Shown: positions 9,679 through 19,170, counted from the first letter of the stretch. The stretch: 64,000 nucleotides of DNA from JAZGGS01 sp963714405 (GCA_963714405.1 CAVQOH010000002.1:1054001-1118000); one strand, 5' to 3'. Notes: generated by a model not told the origin, from the letters alone. Numbers and translations: made by a program.

Positions 9679-9801
9679 ATGCAGGTAAGTACAATAATAA
9701 CAATGATAGTTGTGCTGGGAATTGTTTGTGGCGGATTGTGTTTCTTTATTATTAAAGCAATTAAACATGAAAAATTAAAAGCACAAAATGGCAAACATTA
9801 A
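9679..9801 (+). CDS. MetS-like small subunit of the NSS transporter (40 aa)
   Basis: A 40-residue frame with an ATG four bases after the transporter stop encodes one hydrophobic helix (TIITMIVVLGIVCGGLCFFI) followed by a short basic tail (KAIKHEKLKAQNGKH). This length, the single N-terminal helix and the position match the MetS small subunits found behind MetP-type NSS transporters. Its last 14 bases overlap the start of holA, so all three genes may be translated from one message. The call rests on context and shape, because the protein is too short for firm similarity. Confidence 0.7.
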   Translation: MQVSTIITMIVVLGIVCGGLCFFIIKAIKHEKLKAQNGKH

Positions 9802-10798
9802 AGCTCCTTCAATTTCTAATCTAAACACCAGTCTAAAAAAGGGCAACCTTTTTCCAATTTACTATATATTTGGTGAAGATTCTTTTAGCTTGGATAGTAC
9901 GTTATTATCAATCCAGGAATACGTAGAACCATTTATTTCTTCAGAATTTGATAAAGAAACATTTTATGGTGATACCAAATCGTTAGCGGAAGTTTTAAAT
10001 TTTGCTGCTGCATTTCCTTTTGGTTCTGATAAGAAAATTATAATATTTAGACAATTTGAAAAAGTTAGAGATAAAAAACCGCTTAAAGAGTACGCTCTTG
10101 CACCACCTGAATTTGCGGTGCTCGTTTTAGTTCACACTGGCACAATAACAAATCTTTCTTCCCAACCTTACAAAACCCTTCTTGAAAATAATTTTATTTT
10201 TGAAGCTAAAACATTAAAAGGAAATACACTTGTTAAATGGCTAATAGATTTTGCCGAATTAAAAGGAAAAAACCTTCCAAAAGAAAACGCACAGGTTTTA
10301 GCAGATATAGTTGGTGAAAACAGGAGTTTGCTTGAAACTCAATTGGAAAAAATAATTCTATTTGTTAAAGACAAAAAAGAAATTTCAATTGAGAACATTC
10401 GCGAAGTCTCATCATCACTAAAGCAGTTTACAATTTTTGATCTTCAGGATGCAATTGCTGAGAGAGATAAAACAGGTTCAATAGAAATTGCTTACAATAT
10501 TTTGGATAATGGACTTGATGCTGTATATATCGTTAGTATGCTTACCAGATATTTTACAGGATTATCCAAAGTAACAGAATTAGCAGGTAAAAATGTTTCT
10601 AATCAGGCCGCAGCAAGAATAGTAGGTACGCACCCTTATTACTATAAGGGATATGTTGAAGCAAGAAAGTTATTTTCTGATGAAAAACTTGTTGAAATTT
10701 TTAGAGCACTATTAAAAGCTGATATATCCATTAAAACCACAAACTTAGACGGGAAAACAATTATTGCCATTTTAATCTCGGAAATCCTTCAATCCTAA
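9788..10798 (+). CDS. holA: DNA polymerase III subunit delta
   Basis: The 336-residue product matches HolA: an N-terminal clamp-loader ATPase-like domain opening with PIYYIFGEDSFSLDSTL, a KKIIIFRQFEKVRDKKPL strand region, a NRSLLETQLEKIILFV helix near residue 178, and the C-terminal collar region. Delta binds and opens the beta sliding clamp as part of the clamp loader. The ATG at 9788 overlaps the small MetS-like gene upstream. Confidence 0.9.
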   Translation: MANIKAPSISNLNTSLKKGNLFPIYYIFGEDSFSLDSTLLSIQEYVEPFISSEFDKETFYGDTKSLAEVLNFAAAFPFGSDKKIIIFRQFEKVRDKKPLKEYALAPPEFAVLVLVHTGTITNLSSQPYKTLLENNFIFEAKTLKGNTLVKWLIDFAELKGKNLPKENAQVLADIVGENRSLLETQLEKIILFVKDKKEISIENIREVSSSLKQFTIFDLQDAIAERDKTGSIEIAYNILDNGLDAVYIVSMLTRYFTGLSKVTELAGKNVSNQAAARIVGTHPYYYKGYVEARKLFSDEKLVEIFRALLKADISIKTTNLDGKTIIAILISEILQS

Positions 10799-10890
10799 TT
10801 CTAAAATTCTTCTGATTTTCTTCAATTTTAGTTAATTTAACGTTCAATTATGGAAACAAATTTCTCACTACTAAAGTATAAACCCTGTTA

Positions 10891-11475
10891 ATGGATAAGA
10901 ATCTGAACGAATTTACTGATGAGGAGTTGATTCTTGAATTCCAGGAAAATAACATCGAACGGGCGTTTGAGATTTTAGTTCAGCGGTATAAAAATCCGTT
11001 AACAAATTTTGTTTTTAGATTTCTTGGAAATTATGATGCTTGTTCTGATGTTGTTCAGGAAACGATGATAAAAGTACACAGGTATAAAGACAGTTACAGT
11101 TCTGTAGCAAAATTCTCTACCTGGATTTATACAATTGCCGGAAACCTTGCAAGAACAGAATATAGAAGGCAACGCAGAAGACATTTTATCTCAATAAACG
11201 ATTACGGCGATGAACATAAAACATTTGATATTCCAGATGAGGCTTACAGACCTGATGAAATGACAGACAGCGGAATTAAGGATGAAATTATTCAAAAAGC
11301 ATTAATAAAAGTAAAAGATGCTTACAGGGAAGCAGTAATTTTAAGAGATATACAGGGAATGAGTTACGAAGAAATTGCTGAAATCTTAAAAGTAAATGAA
11401 GGCACAGTAAAATCAAGAATAAACAGAGGAAGAGCACAACTTCAGGAATTACTGAAGGATATTTATAACGAGTAA
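10891..11475 (+). CDS. ECF-type RNA polymerase sigma factor (sigma-24 family)
   Basis: The 194-residue protein has sigma region 2 (residues about 23-95, with QETMIKVHRYKDSYSSVAKF and STWIYTIAGNLARTEYRRQR) and sigma region 4 (about 130-185, with YREAVILRDIQGMSYEEIAE and GTVKSRINRGRAQL). There are no regions 1.1 or 3, as is usual in ECF factors. Such factors are commonly held by a membrane anti-sigma protein encoded next to them, and the frameshifted single-span membrane protein gene 14 bases downstream fits that role. The target promoters cannot be inferred. Confidence 0.93.
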   Translation: MDKNLNEFTDEELILEFQENNIERAFEILVQRYKNPLTNFVFRFLGNYDACSDVVQETMIKVHRYKDSYSSVAKFSTWIYTIAGNLARTEYRRQRRRHFISINDYGDEHKTFDIPDEAYRPDEMTDSGIKDEIIQKALIKVKDAYREAVILRDIQGMSYEEIAEILKVNEGTVKSRINRGRAQLQELLKDIYNE

Positions 11476-11489
11476 ATGATAAAATTCAG

Positions 11490-12184
11490 ATGAATGACGA
11501 AGATAAAAAATATAGTAAACTGGTTAAAGATCTGAATAATTTGCAGCAGGTAAAAGCTCCTGCAAATTTTGAAGCTGATTTGAATATAAAACTTAATTCT
11601 GAAAAGATTAAAGAAAAAAAAGAACTAAGCTTTTGGAGTAAGTTTTTTCTTCCATCAAGATTAATTCCTTCTGCAGGATTAGCTGCAGCTGCGGTAATCA
11701 TGTTTTTTGTTGTTACTCTTAATCCTGAGGAGATGGAAGATCCTTTGCAAATGGAGCCAAGAATACGCGAAGATATAATTGAAGTTGGTGAGTTTGGTGA
11801 TGTTAATTCAATACGCGACGATAAAAAGGATAAAAACGAAGCACCATTGGAAAAAAGAACAACTGTAACCGAAACTCCTGTTACTGAAGATAAAATGACA
11901 GGAAGAAGATTTGAGAAGAAGTAATTGAAGAAAGTTTTTTTGATGATAATAGGGTTGCTGATCTTGATTCCGGGATAACGGAACCACTTATTACGGAAAC
12001 CACTGAACCAACAACTGTTACTACGGAAGGTGCAATAGAAACTGAAATGGCAACAGGATTGGCAATCAGCAAAGAAAAACTGAACTTCAGGCAAATACAG
12101 CTAAGCAAAGAGGAACAGCACGTAGTTGATCAATTAAGGGAAAAAGTACAAATTCAGGCTACAGACAGCTTAAGAATAGAGTAA
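11490..12184 (+). CDS. Putative anti-sigma-type single-span membrane protein, frameshifted
   Basis: The first frame (11490-11924) encodes 144 residues: a charged cytoplasmic N terminus, one membrane span near residue 60-78 (SAGLAAAAVIMFFVVTL), then an acidic extension ending at TAA 11922. A second frame continues without a gap from 11915 (EEVIEESFFDDNRVADL) to the TAA at 12182-12184, with the same Glu/Thr-rich composition. One missing base near 11913-11916 would join them into a protein of about 231 residues. The position right after an ECF sigma gene and the topology suggest an anti-sigma factor, but no zinc-finger anti-sigma motif is seen. The shift may be real or a sequence error. Confidence 0.6.
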
Positions 12185-12275
12185 ATTACTCAATTTGTTT
12201 TGTAACTAACAGTAATTTTTCTATATTTACTGCTTGAAAATTTGAAAGAAATGTTAATAAAATCAGGATTTTAAG

Positions 12276-12536
12276 ATGAAAAAAGGGATTCACCCGGAAT
12301 ACAGACCAGTTGTTTTTCAGGATCCATCGTGTGATTTTGCAATTTTAAGCAAATCCACAATTAAAACAAGCGATACTATTAAATGGAAAGACGGAAACAC
12401 TTATCCGTTGGTTAAACTTGAAATTTCAAGCGGTTCCCATCCTTTCTTTACAGGAAAGCAGAAACTTTTAGATACTGCTGGAAGAGTTGAAAAATTCAAC
12501 AGGAAATACGCAAAGAAAAAAGAAGCAAAAAAATAG
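12276..12536 (+). CDS. rpmE2: 50S ribosomal protein L31, type B
   Basis: The 86-residue product is a type B L31: it opens MKKGIHPEYRPVVFQD, contains EISSGSHPFFTGKQKL near residue 50, and ends with RVEKFNRKYAKKK. The zinc-binding cysteine set of type A L31 is absent; only one Cys is present, in PSCDFAIL. An intrinsic terminator follows at 12560. Confidence 0.96.
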   Translation: MKKGIHPEYRPVVFQDPSCDFAILSKSTIKTSDTIKWKDGNTYPLVKLEISSGSHPFFTGKQKLLDTAGRVEKFNRKYAKKKEAKK

Positions 12537-12559
12537 TTTTATAAAATATATTTTTTATT

Positions 12560-12584
12560 AAGCCGGTCAAGCCGGCTTTTTTTA
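12560..12584 (+). terminator. Intrinsic terminator after rpmE2
   Basis: A 7-bp stem AAGCCGG / CCGGCTT with a 5-base loop is followed by a run of T residues, 24 bases after the L31 stop codon. Confidence 0.85.
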
Positions 12585-12598
12585 TTTATAAGTAGTTA

Positions 12599-12679
12599 TG
12601 CTGAACCTGCTTGCAGCAGGCAAGCTTGTTTCAGCATCTAGATTGAAAAATGAAGAAGATTCCGAAACGAGTTCGGAAT
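12599..12679. repeat. Two-hairpin REP-like intergenic element
   Basis: The stretch holds nested and tandem inverted repeats: TGCTGAA (12599) pairs with TTCAGCA (12630), enclosing CCTGCT-TGC-AGCAGG (12606-12620). A second hairpin, ATTCCGAA / TTCGGAAT, follows at 12659-12679. The wording (GCTGAAC, TTGTTTCAGCATCT, GAAACGAGTTC) is like the short palindromic elements scattered in intergenic regions of many Bacteroidetes-Chlorobi genomes. No second full copy was noticed in this window. Confidence 0.55.
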
Positions 12680-12692
12680 GAGAATAATGTTT

Positions 12693-13408
12693 TTATTTCA
12701 ATAAAATCATCTTTTTAGTTTCAGAAAAATTACCTGCCTGAATTTTGTAAAAGTAAACTCCACTTGTAAGATTGACCCCATCGAATTTCACCTTATAATC
12801 TCCGGCAAGAATTTCTTCGCAAAGGAGAGCGGTAATTTTATTTCCTAGAACATCATAAACTTTAAGTGTAACAAAACTAAGTTTTGGAATTTGGTAATCG
12901 ATTGTTGTTATTGGATTGAAAGGGTTTTGGTAATTTTGAAATAAAATGTAACTCCCCCAAATGTTTTTACTCATTTCAATAACCTTGGGGGAATCAGGTT
13001 CTAGTCTTAGTAGCCAACAATCAAAATCTCCAGCGCCAAAAGAATGGCTACTTCCCGAAACTATATATCCACCATCAGAAGTTTGCAGGATTGAATAACT
13101 AATATCTGATGCACTTCCACCATAAGTTTTTGTCCAAAGTAAATCAAAACAGAATTTGTCTTAATTATCAACAAATCTTTGCTTGAAGTTACTGGGGAGT
13201 TCGCTGTATAACCTGTAATATTGTATCCCTGATCAGAAGTTTGTTTTACTGAATTTGCATAATCAGAATTACTTCCGCCGAAGGTTTTTGTTCAGATAGT
13301 ATAAGGAGTTTGTGTTTGATTGAATTCCTCCAGCAATCCCCATTGATCTTGCGCAAATAATGTGAAAGGAATTAAATGAACGATTGCAATAATAATTAAC
13401 TTTTTCAT
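12693..13408 (-). pseudogene. Decayed T9SS-secreted repeat protein
   Basis: Read on the minus strand from an ATG at 13408, the sequence gives a signal peptide (MKKLIIIAIVHLIPFTLFAQ). Two copies of a beta-propeller-like repeat follow, resembling TKTFGGSNSDYANSVKQTS and TKTYGGSASDISYSILQTS. A T9SS C-terminal sorting domain closes the protein (NPFNPITTIDYQIP, then SGVYFYKIQAGNFSETKK). The frame is broken by a TGA at 13294-13292, where the repeat pattern predicts Trp, and by a frameshift near 13150-13160. Only the last 94 codons (from 12974) are an intact frame. The gene is short for this family, so it is probably also internally deleted. Confidence 0.8.
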
Positions 13409-13577
13409 GCAGCCTCCAAATAATTACGAACGAAGGTAAAGATCCATCAGAATGAATGCATAAACTATTTATATTACCAAAATTGCTAATCAGAAAGCGA
13501 AAAATTCTGTTAAAGAATCTTACAACAAAAAAGCTTAAATTAAATGCTGTAAATTATTACTTTCTAATGGGTTGCTA

Positions 13578-14834
13578 ATGCAGATCGTCATTTTCGAGGA
13601 TGAAAAATATATTAACTTTGAGCCGCTTATTTATTACAGACCGGTTTACGAACTGGTATGCGGTGCAAGCACTTTAAGAGAGAAAATAGAGCGTGCATAC
13701 CCTAAATTAAGAGTTGCGCTTCATTGCAGAAAATACCTTAAAGAACTGCTCAAATCTCAAAATCCTTCAAATAAAGTAAATAATTTTTCTGATAACGAAG
13801 TTCTGTTTATTAATGGAAGAATTGTTGCACCGGAAAACCTGGCTGAGATAATAGCACCAACACTTTCGGTAGATAAAACCTTTAAATGTAACGGTACAGT
13901 TGCAGCAGCAAGAGTTTCAGGAGACAGATTAAAAAATATTTTGGATAAAGATATTCTCAGCTCTGATGATTTTAATGGCATTCCATCCAAAGAGGTTGAA
14001 CTTACCTGCGCAGAATATCTTTGGGATTTAGTTTATCTGAATGGTGAAGAACTTAAAAAAGATATAGCGTCCCTTTCTGCTAAAAATAAAATTAAGGGAA
14101 AAAAGTTAGAAAAAGATAGTTATGCCGGCGTTCATTTTGTAAATCCGGATAATATTTTTATAAGTGCAAATGTAGTAATCAAACCAGGCGTAGTGCTGGA
14201 TGCCTCAAAAGGTCCTATCTATTTAGATAAGGATGTTGTCATCTTTCCTAACGCTGTAATTGAAGGACCTGTTTACATAGGCGAGTCATCGAAAGTAAAA
14301 AGCTGCGCAACCATTTACGAAAATGTTAGTGTTGGAAAAGTTTGTAAAGTTGGCGGCGAAATTGAGGACTCAATAATTATGTCTTACACAAATAAACAGC
14401 ACTCAGGATTTTTAGGGCATTCATATCTGGGAAGCTGGGTAAATATTGGCGCTGATACAAATTGCAGCGATCTGCAAAACAATTACGGAACAATTAAAGT
14501 GCAGGTAAACGGAAGACATATTGATACAGGCAAACAGTTCGTTGGATTAACGATGGGCGACCATTCTAAAACTGCTATTAACACTATGTTTAATACGGGA
14601 ACTGTTGTTGGATTTTCGTGCAACGTTTACGGCGAAGGCTTTCCTCCAAAATACATTACTTCATTTGGCTGGGGAGGAAGTTCATCCGTAAGAGAATATA
14701 AACTTGTAAAAGCAATTGAAACTGCAAAAGCTGTATTTAAAAGAAGAGAAAAAATTTTTAGTAAAGAAGAAGAGAATATATTTAACACAATCTTCAATTT
14801 TACAAAAGAAGATCGTGAAAGAAGAGGATATTAG
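13578..14834 (+). CDS. Alternative GlmU: UDP-GlcNAc diphosphorylase / glucosamine-1-phosphate N-acetyltransferase
   Basis: The 418-residue protein resembles the alternative GlmU family of Bacteroidetes and relatives. It has a short N-terminal nucleotidyltransferase-like part (EPLIYYRPVYELVCGASTLREK, with R in a LREK loop). A C-terminal left-handed beta-helix of hexapeptide repeats spans about residues 190-370 (VVIFPNAVIEGPVYIGESSK; GSWVNIGADTNCSDLQNNYG). It is predicted to make UDP-GlcNAc for cell-wall and surface glycan synthesis. A TTG two codons upstream is possible, but the ATG at 13578 fits the family start MQIVIFED. The stop overlaps the rsmB start by one base. Confidence 0.8.
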   Translation: MQIVIFEDEKYINFEPLIYYRPVYELVCGASTLREKIERAYPKLRVALHCRKYLKELLKSQNPSNKVNNFSDNEVLFINGRIVAPENLAEIIAPTLSVDKTFKCNGTVAAARVSGDRLKNILDKDILSSDDFNGIPSKEVELTCAEYLWDLVYLNGEELKKDIASLSAKNKIKGKKLEKDSYAGVHFVNPDNIFISANVVIKPGVVLDASKGPIYLDKDVVIFPNAVIEGPVYIGESSKVKSCATIYENVSVGKVCKVGGEIEDSIIMSYTNKQHSGFLGHSYLGSWVNIGADTNCSDLQNNYGTIKVQVNGRHIDTGKQFVGLTMGDHSKTAINTMFNTGTVVGFSCNVYGEGFPPKYITSFGWGGSSSVREYKLVKAIETAKAVFKRREKIFSKEEENIFNTIFNFTKEDRERRGY

Positions 14835-16207
14835 TGGAAGATACATCTAAACTGGAATATCATACTGTAAAAGGGCTTTATGAAGGCGTGCGCGGATTAG
14901 CAGTTAAAATTTTGAACCGGGTTGAACGAACCGATGCTTACCTTGAAAGACTTTTGGATAATGAAATGCGCAACTCTGAACTGAAAGGACAGGATAAAGC
15001 ATTACTCTACGAGATTGTGCACGGAGTTGTAAGATGGATGGGTCGCCTTGATTGGATTCTTAACGGTTTTTATAAAGGAACTTTTTCAAAAGCAATTCCT
15101 AATATGAAAAATGGTTTAAGGGTTGCACTTTACCAGGTTTTATTTTTAGATAGAGTACCTGATTATGCAGCGGTTAACGAAGTGGTAGAATTTGTTAAAA
15201 GACTGCAGGGGCAAAAACCTGCTGATCTTGTTAATGCCGTGCTGCGTAACATTATCAGGAATAAAAATTCAATAAGATATCCTAATCCTGAAGAAGATTT
15301 AACTGGATATTTAAGTTCTTATTATTCTCATCCTTCCTGGATGGTTAAAAGATATGTTGAAAGGTTCGGGCGCGAAGAAACTGAAAAACTACTTTTTGTT
15401 AATAACGAAAAACCTTTTCTCACACTACGGGTTAATTCGCTTAAAGTTCAACCGGATGAATTTAAAAAGTTACTTGATTCTGTAAACCTGCGGTACAATA
15501 ATGGCAAATATTTACCTGAATTTTTTAAACTTCATAATCTTACAAACATTACTGCCTGGGAATATTTTGCCAGTGGGTATTTTAATATCCAGGATGAAAG
15601 CGCAGGGCTGGCTTGCCGTTTACTGGAAGTAAGAGATGGAATGCGTGTGCTTGATTTGTGCGCTGCTCCCGGTGGAAAGACGGCATACATTGCTGCGTTG
15701 ATGCATTCGCAGGGAGAAATTGTTGCCATAGATAGGTTTGAAAGCAGGTTAAAACTCCTTCAAAAAAATATGGATAGGTTAGGCTTAAGTTGTGTTAAAC
15801 CTGAAATAACAGATGCATTAACTTACGAGGGTGAACTGTTTGATAGGGTTCTTGCAGATGTGCCTTGTTCAGGTACTGGTACACTTTCTAAAAAACCTGA
15901 TATAAAATGGAAAAAAGATTTATTTGATATTAGAGATTTAAATATTACGCAATATAAATTGCTATGCAAAGCTGCAGAGCTTGTTAAGCCTGAAGGAGTA
16001 GTTGTTTACAGCACTTGTTCAATTGAGCCGGAAGAAAATTTTGTTATTGTTAAAAAGTTTCTTGATGCTCATCCGAATTTCCGACTTGAAAGTGCGAAAA
16101 ATAAATTTCCTGATGATATACTTGACGAAAACGGTTGTATCCAAACGCTTCCGCATAAGCATAATCTGGATGGAGCTTTTGCAGCTAAACTTGTAAGAAT
16201 TAACTAA
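14834..16207 (+). CDS. rsmB: 16S rRNA (cytosine-967-C5)-methyltransferase RsmB
   Basis: The 457-residue protein has an N-terminal NusB-like RNA-binding domain (residues about 15-150; RTDAYLERLLDNEMRNSEL, DKALLYEIVHGVVRW) and a C-terminal SAM methyltransferase domain. The latter shows LDLCAAPGGKTAYIAAL near residue 270, DVPCSGTGTLSKKPDIKW near residue 338 with a catalytic-loop Cys, and the second Cys in VVYSTCSIEPEENF near residue 392. RsmB methylates C967 of 16S rRNA. The start is GTG at 14834, overlapping the preceding stop by one base. Confidence 0.93.
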   Translation: MEDTSKLEYHTVKGLYEGVRGLAVKILNRVERTDAYLERLLDNEMRNSELKGQDKALLYEIVHGVVRWMGRLDWILNGFYKGTFSKAIPNMKNGLRVALYQVLFLDRVPDYAAVNEVVEFVKRLQGQKPADLVNAVLRNIIRNKNSIRYPNPEEDLTGYLSSYYSHPSWMVKRYVERFGREETEKLLFVNNEKPFLTLRVNSLKVQPDEFKKLLDSVNLRYNNGKYLPEFFKLHNLTNITAWEYFASGYFNIQDESAGLACRLLEVRDGMRVLDLCAAPGGKTAYIAALMHSQGEIVAIDRFESRLKLLQKNMDRLGLSCVKPEITDALTYEGELFDRVLADVPCSGTGTLSKKPDIKWKKDLFDIRDLNITQYKLLCKAAELVKPEGVVVYSTCSIEPEENFVIVKKFLDAHPNFRLESAKNKFPDDILDENGCIQTLPHKHNLDGAFAAKLVRIN

Positions 16208-16248
16208 ACTTTTTTTGATCAGTAAGGAAAAAACTACCAGGAAAATCT

Positions 16249-17130
16249 ATGTTAGATAAATTTGCCGAAAAGTTACGGAACACACGTGAAAATAATGAAA
16301 TTACTTTACAGCAAATGGCTGCTAAGACAAGGATTGATATAAAATTTCTTGAAGCAATTGATAACGGAAATTTTTCCTTTCTTCCTAATATTTATGTGCG
16401 TGCATTTCTAAAGCAGTATGCCAAAACAGTTGGTTTAGATGAAGAAGAAACCATTAAAGATTACGAAGCTGCTAAGCAAGGTAAACTGCCCGAAAAAAAT
16501 GAGGTAAAAGAAGAAAAAGAAATCGAAGAGAAAAAGGAAGAACCTGATAAAGAGGATATTCCGAAGGTTAAAGAAAAACAAACCAAACCAGTTCAAACTT
16601 TTAATGATGTTTCCGAAAACCAAACCGAAGATGATTCGGGCAAAAAAAGAAAAGTAATGATAACGGGTGGTTCGTTGATTGGCATGGTTGTGCTTGTACT
16701 GTTGGTTTACCTGCTCTTTTTCCCGGATAAATCTCAAATTGTAGTTGAAGAAAGACCGTATGAGGAAGTTTTACAGGAAACCACCCAGCGATATGTTGAA
16801 GAAGAAAGCAGTGATGATCTTTTTTCTGAGGTAAGCACTGATAGTTTACAGCTCCAGATAATAAACTTTGATTCAAAAGATACTTCCTGGGTTTTGGTTA
16901 TTTCCGATAACAAGTTGAAAGAAGATTATCTGCTTTATCCGGGCGGAAGTAAATCCTTTAAAGCTGCTACTAATTTTAAATTTACACTGGGTAATTCCGG
17001 AGTAATCCGCATTCGGTTGAATGGAGAAAATATTGAGTTTGAAGGAAGACGTAAATCAGTTAGGCACTATAAAGTAGACATAGATGGATTGGAAAGATTG
17101 TTTTCACCCCCAAATTTATTGCAAGAATAA
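16249..17130 (+). CDS. RodZ-like HTH and DUF4115 membrane protein
   Basis: The 293-residue protein begins with a RodZ-type helix-turn-helix (LRNTRENNEITLQQMAAKTR, residues about 9-70). A long Lys/Glu-rich linker (80-135) follows, then one membrane span (SLIGMVVLVLLVYLLFF, about 144-160) and a periplasmic DUF4115-like beta domain ending in IRLNGENIEFEGR. RodZ links MreB to the membrane and helps set cell shape. No mreB is in this window, so the role is inferred from architecture only. ligA starts one base after its stop. Confidence 0.85.
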   Translation: MLDKFAEKLRNTRENNEITLQQMAAKTRIDIKFLEAIDNGNFSFLPNIYVRAFLKQYAKTVGLDEEETIKDYEAAKQGKLPEKNEVKEEKEIEEKKEEPDKEDIPKVKEKQTKPVQTFNDVSENQTEDDSGKKRKVMITGGSLIGMVVLVLLVYLLFFPDKSQIVVEERPYEEVLQETTQRYVEEESSDDLFSEVSTDSLQLQIINFDSKDTSWVLVISDNKLKEDYLLYPGGSKSFKAATNFKFTLGNSGVIRIRLNGENIEFEGRRKSVRHYKVDIDGLERLFSPPNLLQE

Positions 17131-19170
17131 ATGTCTTCTTCAATTAAACAAAAACTTGATTCACTTAAAGAAAAAATTAGAGATCATGATTACAGGTATT
17201 ACGTATTAACCGATCCTGTTACTAGTGATGAAGAGTATGATAAACTTGTAAAAAAGCTTGAAAAAATTGAAAGCGAACATCCGCATCTTATTACGGAAGA
17301 TTCACCCACGCAAAGAGTAGGGAAAGATCTCACAAAAAATTTCCCTCAAGTTGCTCATAAAATTCCAATGCTAAGCCTTGCAAATACTTACAACGAAGAA
17401 GAGTTATATGAGTTTGATAACCGTGTAAGAAAAGCACTCCCAGAAAATGAACAGGTGGAGTATATTGTAGAATTAAAAATTGATGGCGCTTCGGTTAATA
17501 TAAATTACGTTGATGGTATTCTTAGAACAGCAGCCACAAGGGGTGATGGCACAGTCGGCGAAGAGATAACAAAGAATGTAAAAACAATAAAATCGATCCC
17601 GTTAAAGTTAAGAAATGATGAATCAATTCTCTACAATTTACAAGATTTTGAAGTACGCGGTGAAATTTTTATGAATATTAATGATTTTGAAAAATTGAAT
17701 GAGGAACGTTCAGCAAACGGTGAAAAATTATTTGCCAATCCCAGAAATTCTGCTGCGGGAACACTAAAAATGCAGGATCCCAAAATTGTTGCTGCAAGAC
17801 CATTAAACAATTTTATTTATACACTTATTAGCCCGGCCGATAACCTAAATTCTCACCATGAGAATCTTGTAGTGTTAAAACAACTTGGATTTAGAGTGAA
17901 TCCAAACTTCAAAAGATGTAAAAACATAAAAGAAGTAATTGATGCTTGCAGAAAATTTGAATCACTTAGAAATGAATTAGAATATGAAATAGACGGTGCA
18001 GTGATCAAAGTAAACTCAATTGAACAGCAAAACATTCTTGGTAACATTTCTAAATCACCACGCTGGGCAGTGGCTTTTAAATTTAAAGCAAGACAGGCAT
18101 ATACTTTTATAAATAAAATCGTATGGCAAGTTGGTAGAACTGGTGCCGTAACTCCCGTTGCTGATTTAAAATCAGTTTTTCTTGCAGGTTCAACAATTAG
18201 CCGGGCAACCTTGCACAACTTTGATGAAATTGAACGAAAGGATATTAGAATAGGAGATAAAGTTGTAATTGAAAAAGGAGGAGATGTAATTCCAAAAGTA
18301 GTTTCTGTTATTATTGCAGAGAGGAAAAGAGGGTCTCGAAAAATTAAACCGCCAAATAATTGTCCTGTTTGCGGAACAAAGCTAACTAAACCGGATAATG
18401 AAGTTGCCTATTATTGTGAAAACCATAATTGTCCTGCACAGGTTAAAGGGCGTTTAGAGCACTTTGCATCAAGAGGTGCGATGGATATTGAAGGATTGGG
18501 TTCATCTTCCATTAATGTTTTTGTTGAAAAAGAATTTTTAAATACTTATTCTGATGTTTATAAACTTAAAAATTTCCGAAGTGAGTTAATTGATATTGAA
18601 CGAATGGGGGAGAAAAGTGTCGATAATCTTTTGAAAGCAATTGAAGCCAGCAAGCAAAAACCCTTTGATAAAGTATTGTTTGCCCTTGGAATACGATATG
18701 TTGGTGCCGGGGCTGCATCAAAACTCGTAAAACATTTTAAATCATTGGATAATTTACTTAACGCCACAGAAGAAGATTTGATACAAGCGGAAGAAATTGG
18801 GGAAAGTATTAGCAGAAGCATCAAAAATTTTTTCAATGATAAAAATAATATCAAAATTATCAATGAGCTGAAAAAAACCGGATTGAAATTTGAGATAAGC
18901 GATGATATTATTAATGCAAAAAAGAAAACTTTTTTTACCGGAAAAGCTTTTGTTCTAACAGGTTCGCTTAGTAAGTTTACACGCGATGAAGCGTCCGAAA
19001 GAATTATAGAACTGGGTGGTAAAGTTAACTTAAGTGTGACGGGCAAAACTGATTTTCTTATCGCTGGAGAAAAAGCGGGTTCAAAATTTACAAAAGCAAA
19101 AACACTTGGAATAAAAATAATGAATGAAAATGAATTTATTGATTTACTAAATGAAGCCGCAGCGAAATGA
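17131..19170 (+). CDS. ligA: NAD-dependent DNA ligase LigA
   Basis: The 679-residue protein has all LigA domains: Ia with the NAD-binding DYRYYVLTDPVTSDEEYDKL (about 20-40), the adenylation motif KIDG with the AMP-accepting Lys near residue 116, and an OB fold. A four-Cys zinc finger follows (CPVCGTKL ... CENHNCPAQ, about 411-434), then helix-hairpin-helix repeats and a C-terminal BRCT domain (about 595-679). It seals nicks during replication and repair. The length is normal and no catalytic residue is missing. Confidence 0.97.
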   Translation: MSSSIKQKLDSLKEKIRDHDYRYYVLTDPVTSDEEYDKLVKKLEKIESEHPHLITEDSPTQRVGKDLTKNFPQVAHKIPMLSLANTYNEEELYEFDNRVRKALPENEQVEYIVELKIDGASVNINYVDGILRTAATRGDGTVGEEITKNVKTIKSIPLKLRNDESILYNLQDFEVRGEIFMNINDFEKLNEERSANGEKLFANPRNSAAGTLKMQDPKIVAARPLNNFIYTLISPADNLNSHHENLVVLKQLGFRVNPNFKRCKNIKEVIDACRKFESLRNELEYEIDGAVIKVNSIEQQNILGNISKSPRWAVAFKFKARQAYTFINKIVWQVGRTGAVTPVADLKSVFLAGSTISRATLHNFDEIERKDIRIGDKVVIEKGGDVIPKVVSVIIAERKRGSRKIKPPNNCPVCGTKLTKPDNEVAYYCENHNCPAQVKGRLEHFASRGAMDIEGLGSSSINVFVEKEFLNTYSDVYKLKNFRSELIDIERMGEKSVDNLLKAIEASKQKPFDKVLFALGIRYVGAGAASKLVKHFKSLDNLLNATEEDLIQAEEIGESISRSIKNFFNDKNNIKIINELKKTGLKFEISDDIINAKKKTFFTGKAFVLTGSLSKFTRDEASERIIELGGKVNLSVTGKTDFLIAGEKAGSKFTKAKTLGIKIMNENEFIDLLNEAAAK

